Assembly: GCA_029937655.1 (NCBI GenBank)
Contig: JAPYPK010000030.1
Coordinates: 1 to 14,901 of the forward strand
DNA length: 14,901 nucleotides
Source: Nitrospinaceae bacterium
Lineage (GTDB): Bacteria; Nitrospinota; Nitrospinia; Nitrospinales; VA-1
Direction of reading: 5' to 3'
Part shown: positions 14,743 through 14,901 of the stretch, in pieces
Layout: each line of letters starts with the position of its first letter
Position numbering within the stretch: the stretch's first letter is position 1
Translations under genes and position numbers: made by a program
The notes under the pieces: generated by a model
The model's input: only the letters and a program-made list of their open reading frames with translations
Told to the model about the DNA's origin: nothing
The model's database searches: none

Positions 14743-14901
14743 ATGGGACATAATAAAAAACAAAAATTCAGTCTTGTTCTAGTTAAGCCTTCTCATTATG
14801 ACGACGAGGGCTATGTGATTCAGTGGTTTCGTTCGTCGATGCCAGCAAATTCATTGGCTTGTCTTTATGGTTTAGCCGTTGAATGTCACAAAGAAAAGGT
14901 G
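14743..14901 (+). CDS. Radical SAM protein with N-terminal B12-binding-type domain (5' end only)
   Basis: The first 53 residues of a gene running off the window edge. After a short basic start the sequence LVLVKPSHYDDEGYVIQWFR, followed by SSMPANSLACLYGLAVEC, matches from memory the conserved N-terminus of a group of B12-binding-domain radical SAM proteins (KPSHYDD-GY-IQW type). The Rossmann-like first strand fits. The CX3CX2C cluster motif would lie beyond the edge and cannot be checked. The ATG has no SD. The preceding bases are T/C-rich, and an in-frame TTG at 14716 is a less likely start. Function unknown. Confidence 0.6.
   Translation, partial: MGHNKKQKFSLVLVKPSHYDDEGYVIQWFRSSMPANSLACLYGLAVECHKEKV

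Noticed and set aside
1..14901. Search for CRISPR arrays, tRNA/rRNA, insertion sequences, integrases, toxin-antitoxin or phage genes
   Set aside because: No spaced direct repeats, cloverleaf, transposase motifs or terminal inverted repeats were seen by eye. A tRNAscan, CRISPR or IS search would settle it.

Overview
The window is an AT-rich stretch (I judge roughly 40% G+C by eye) of ordinary bacterial chromosome, densely coded and almost all on the + strand. PBP1A with a SPOR-domain partner and a secreted LpoA-like protein point to a Gram-negative, diderm bacterium. TTG and GTG starts with good Shine-Dalgarno (SD) sites are frequent. The gene set would fit a deltaproteobacterium-like or Nitrospinota-like lineage, but that is a guess. 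I see no rRNA, tRNA, CRISPR array, insertion sequence, integrase or phage gene.

Layout. 1-1900: a small TPR-like protein, a radical SAM enzyme whose C-terminus resembles the DUF512 domain, and a 61-residue beta-rich small protein. 1924-2343: a lone minus-strand gene of unknown function, convergent with the previous group. 2344-2734: intergenic, with a possible -10 box and a possible 24-codon micro-ORF. 2735-3709: hemB (porphobilinogen synthase). 3710-4010: 301 bases with no convincing gene. 4011-8432: a tightly overlapped cell-wall cluster of an unrecognised membrane-anchored protein, a bifunctional PBP1A, and a three-TM protein ending in a SPOR domain. 8519-11073: pgi and an unusually long transaldolase (sugar phosphates). 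11288-14523: argG, then a secreted protein with TPR-like repeats and a LIVBP/LpoA-like periplasmic-binding domain. 14510-14689: a possible 59-residue gene. 14743 to the edge: the start of what looks like a B12-binding-type radical SAM protein.

How the genes work together. The strongest functional unit is 4011-8432. The first protein's stop overlaps the PBP1A start by 4 bases, and the PBP1A end overlaps the SPOR gene start by 17 bases. This suggests one operon that builds peptidoglycan and may place the synthase at the division site. The LpoA-like protein at 12532 could be a periplasmic activator of the same PBP1A, but it sits in a different transcription unit. hemB, pgi, tal and argG are housekeeping metabolism. 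I found no clear novel defence or mobile system. The best candidates for new biology are the uncharacterised PBP1A partners, the divergent radical SAM/DUF512-like protein with its small neighbours, and a few candidate genes under 60 codons.
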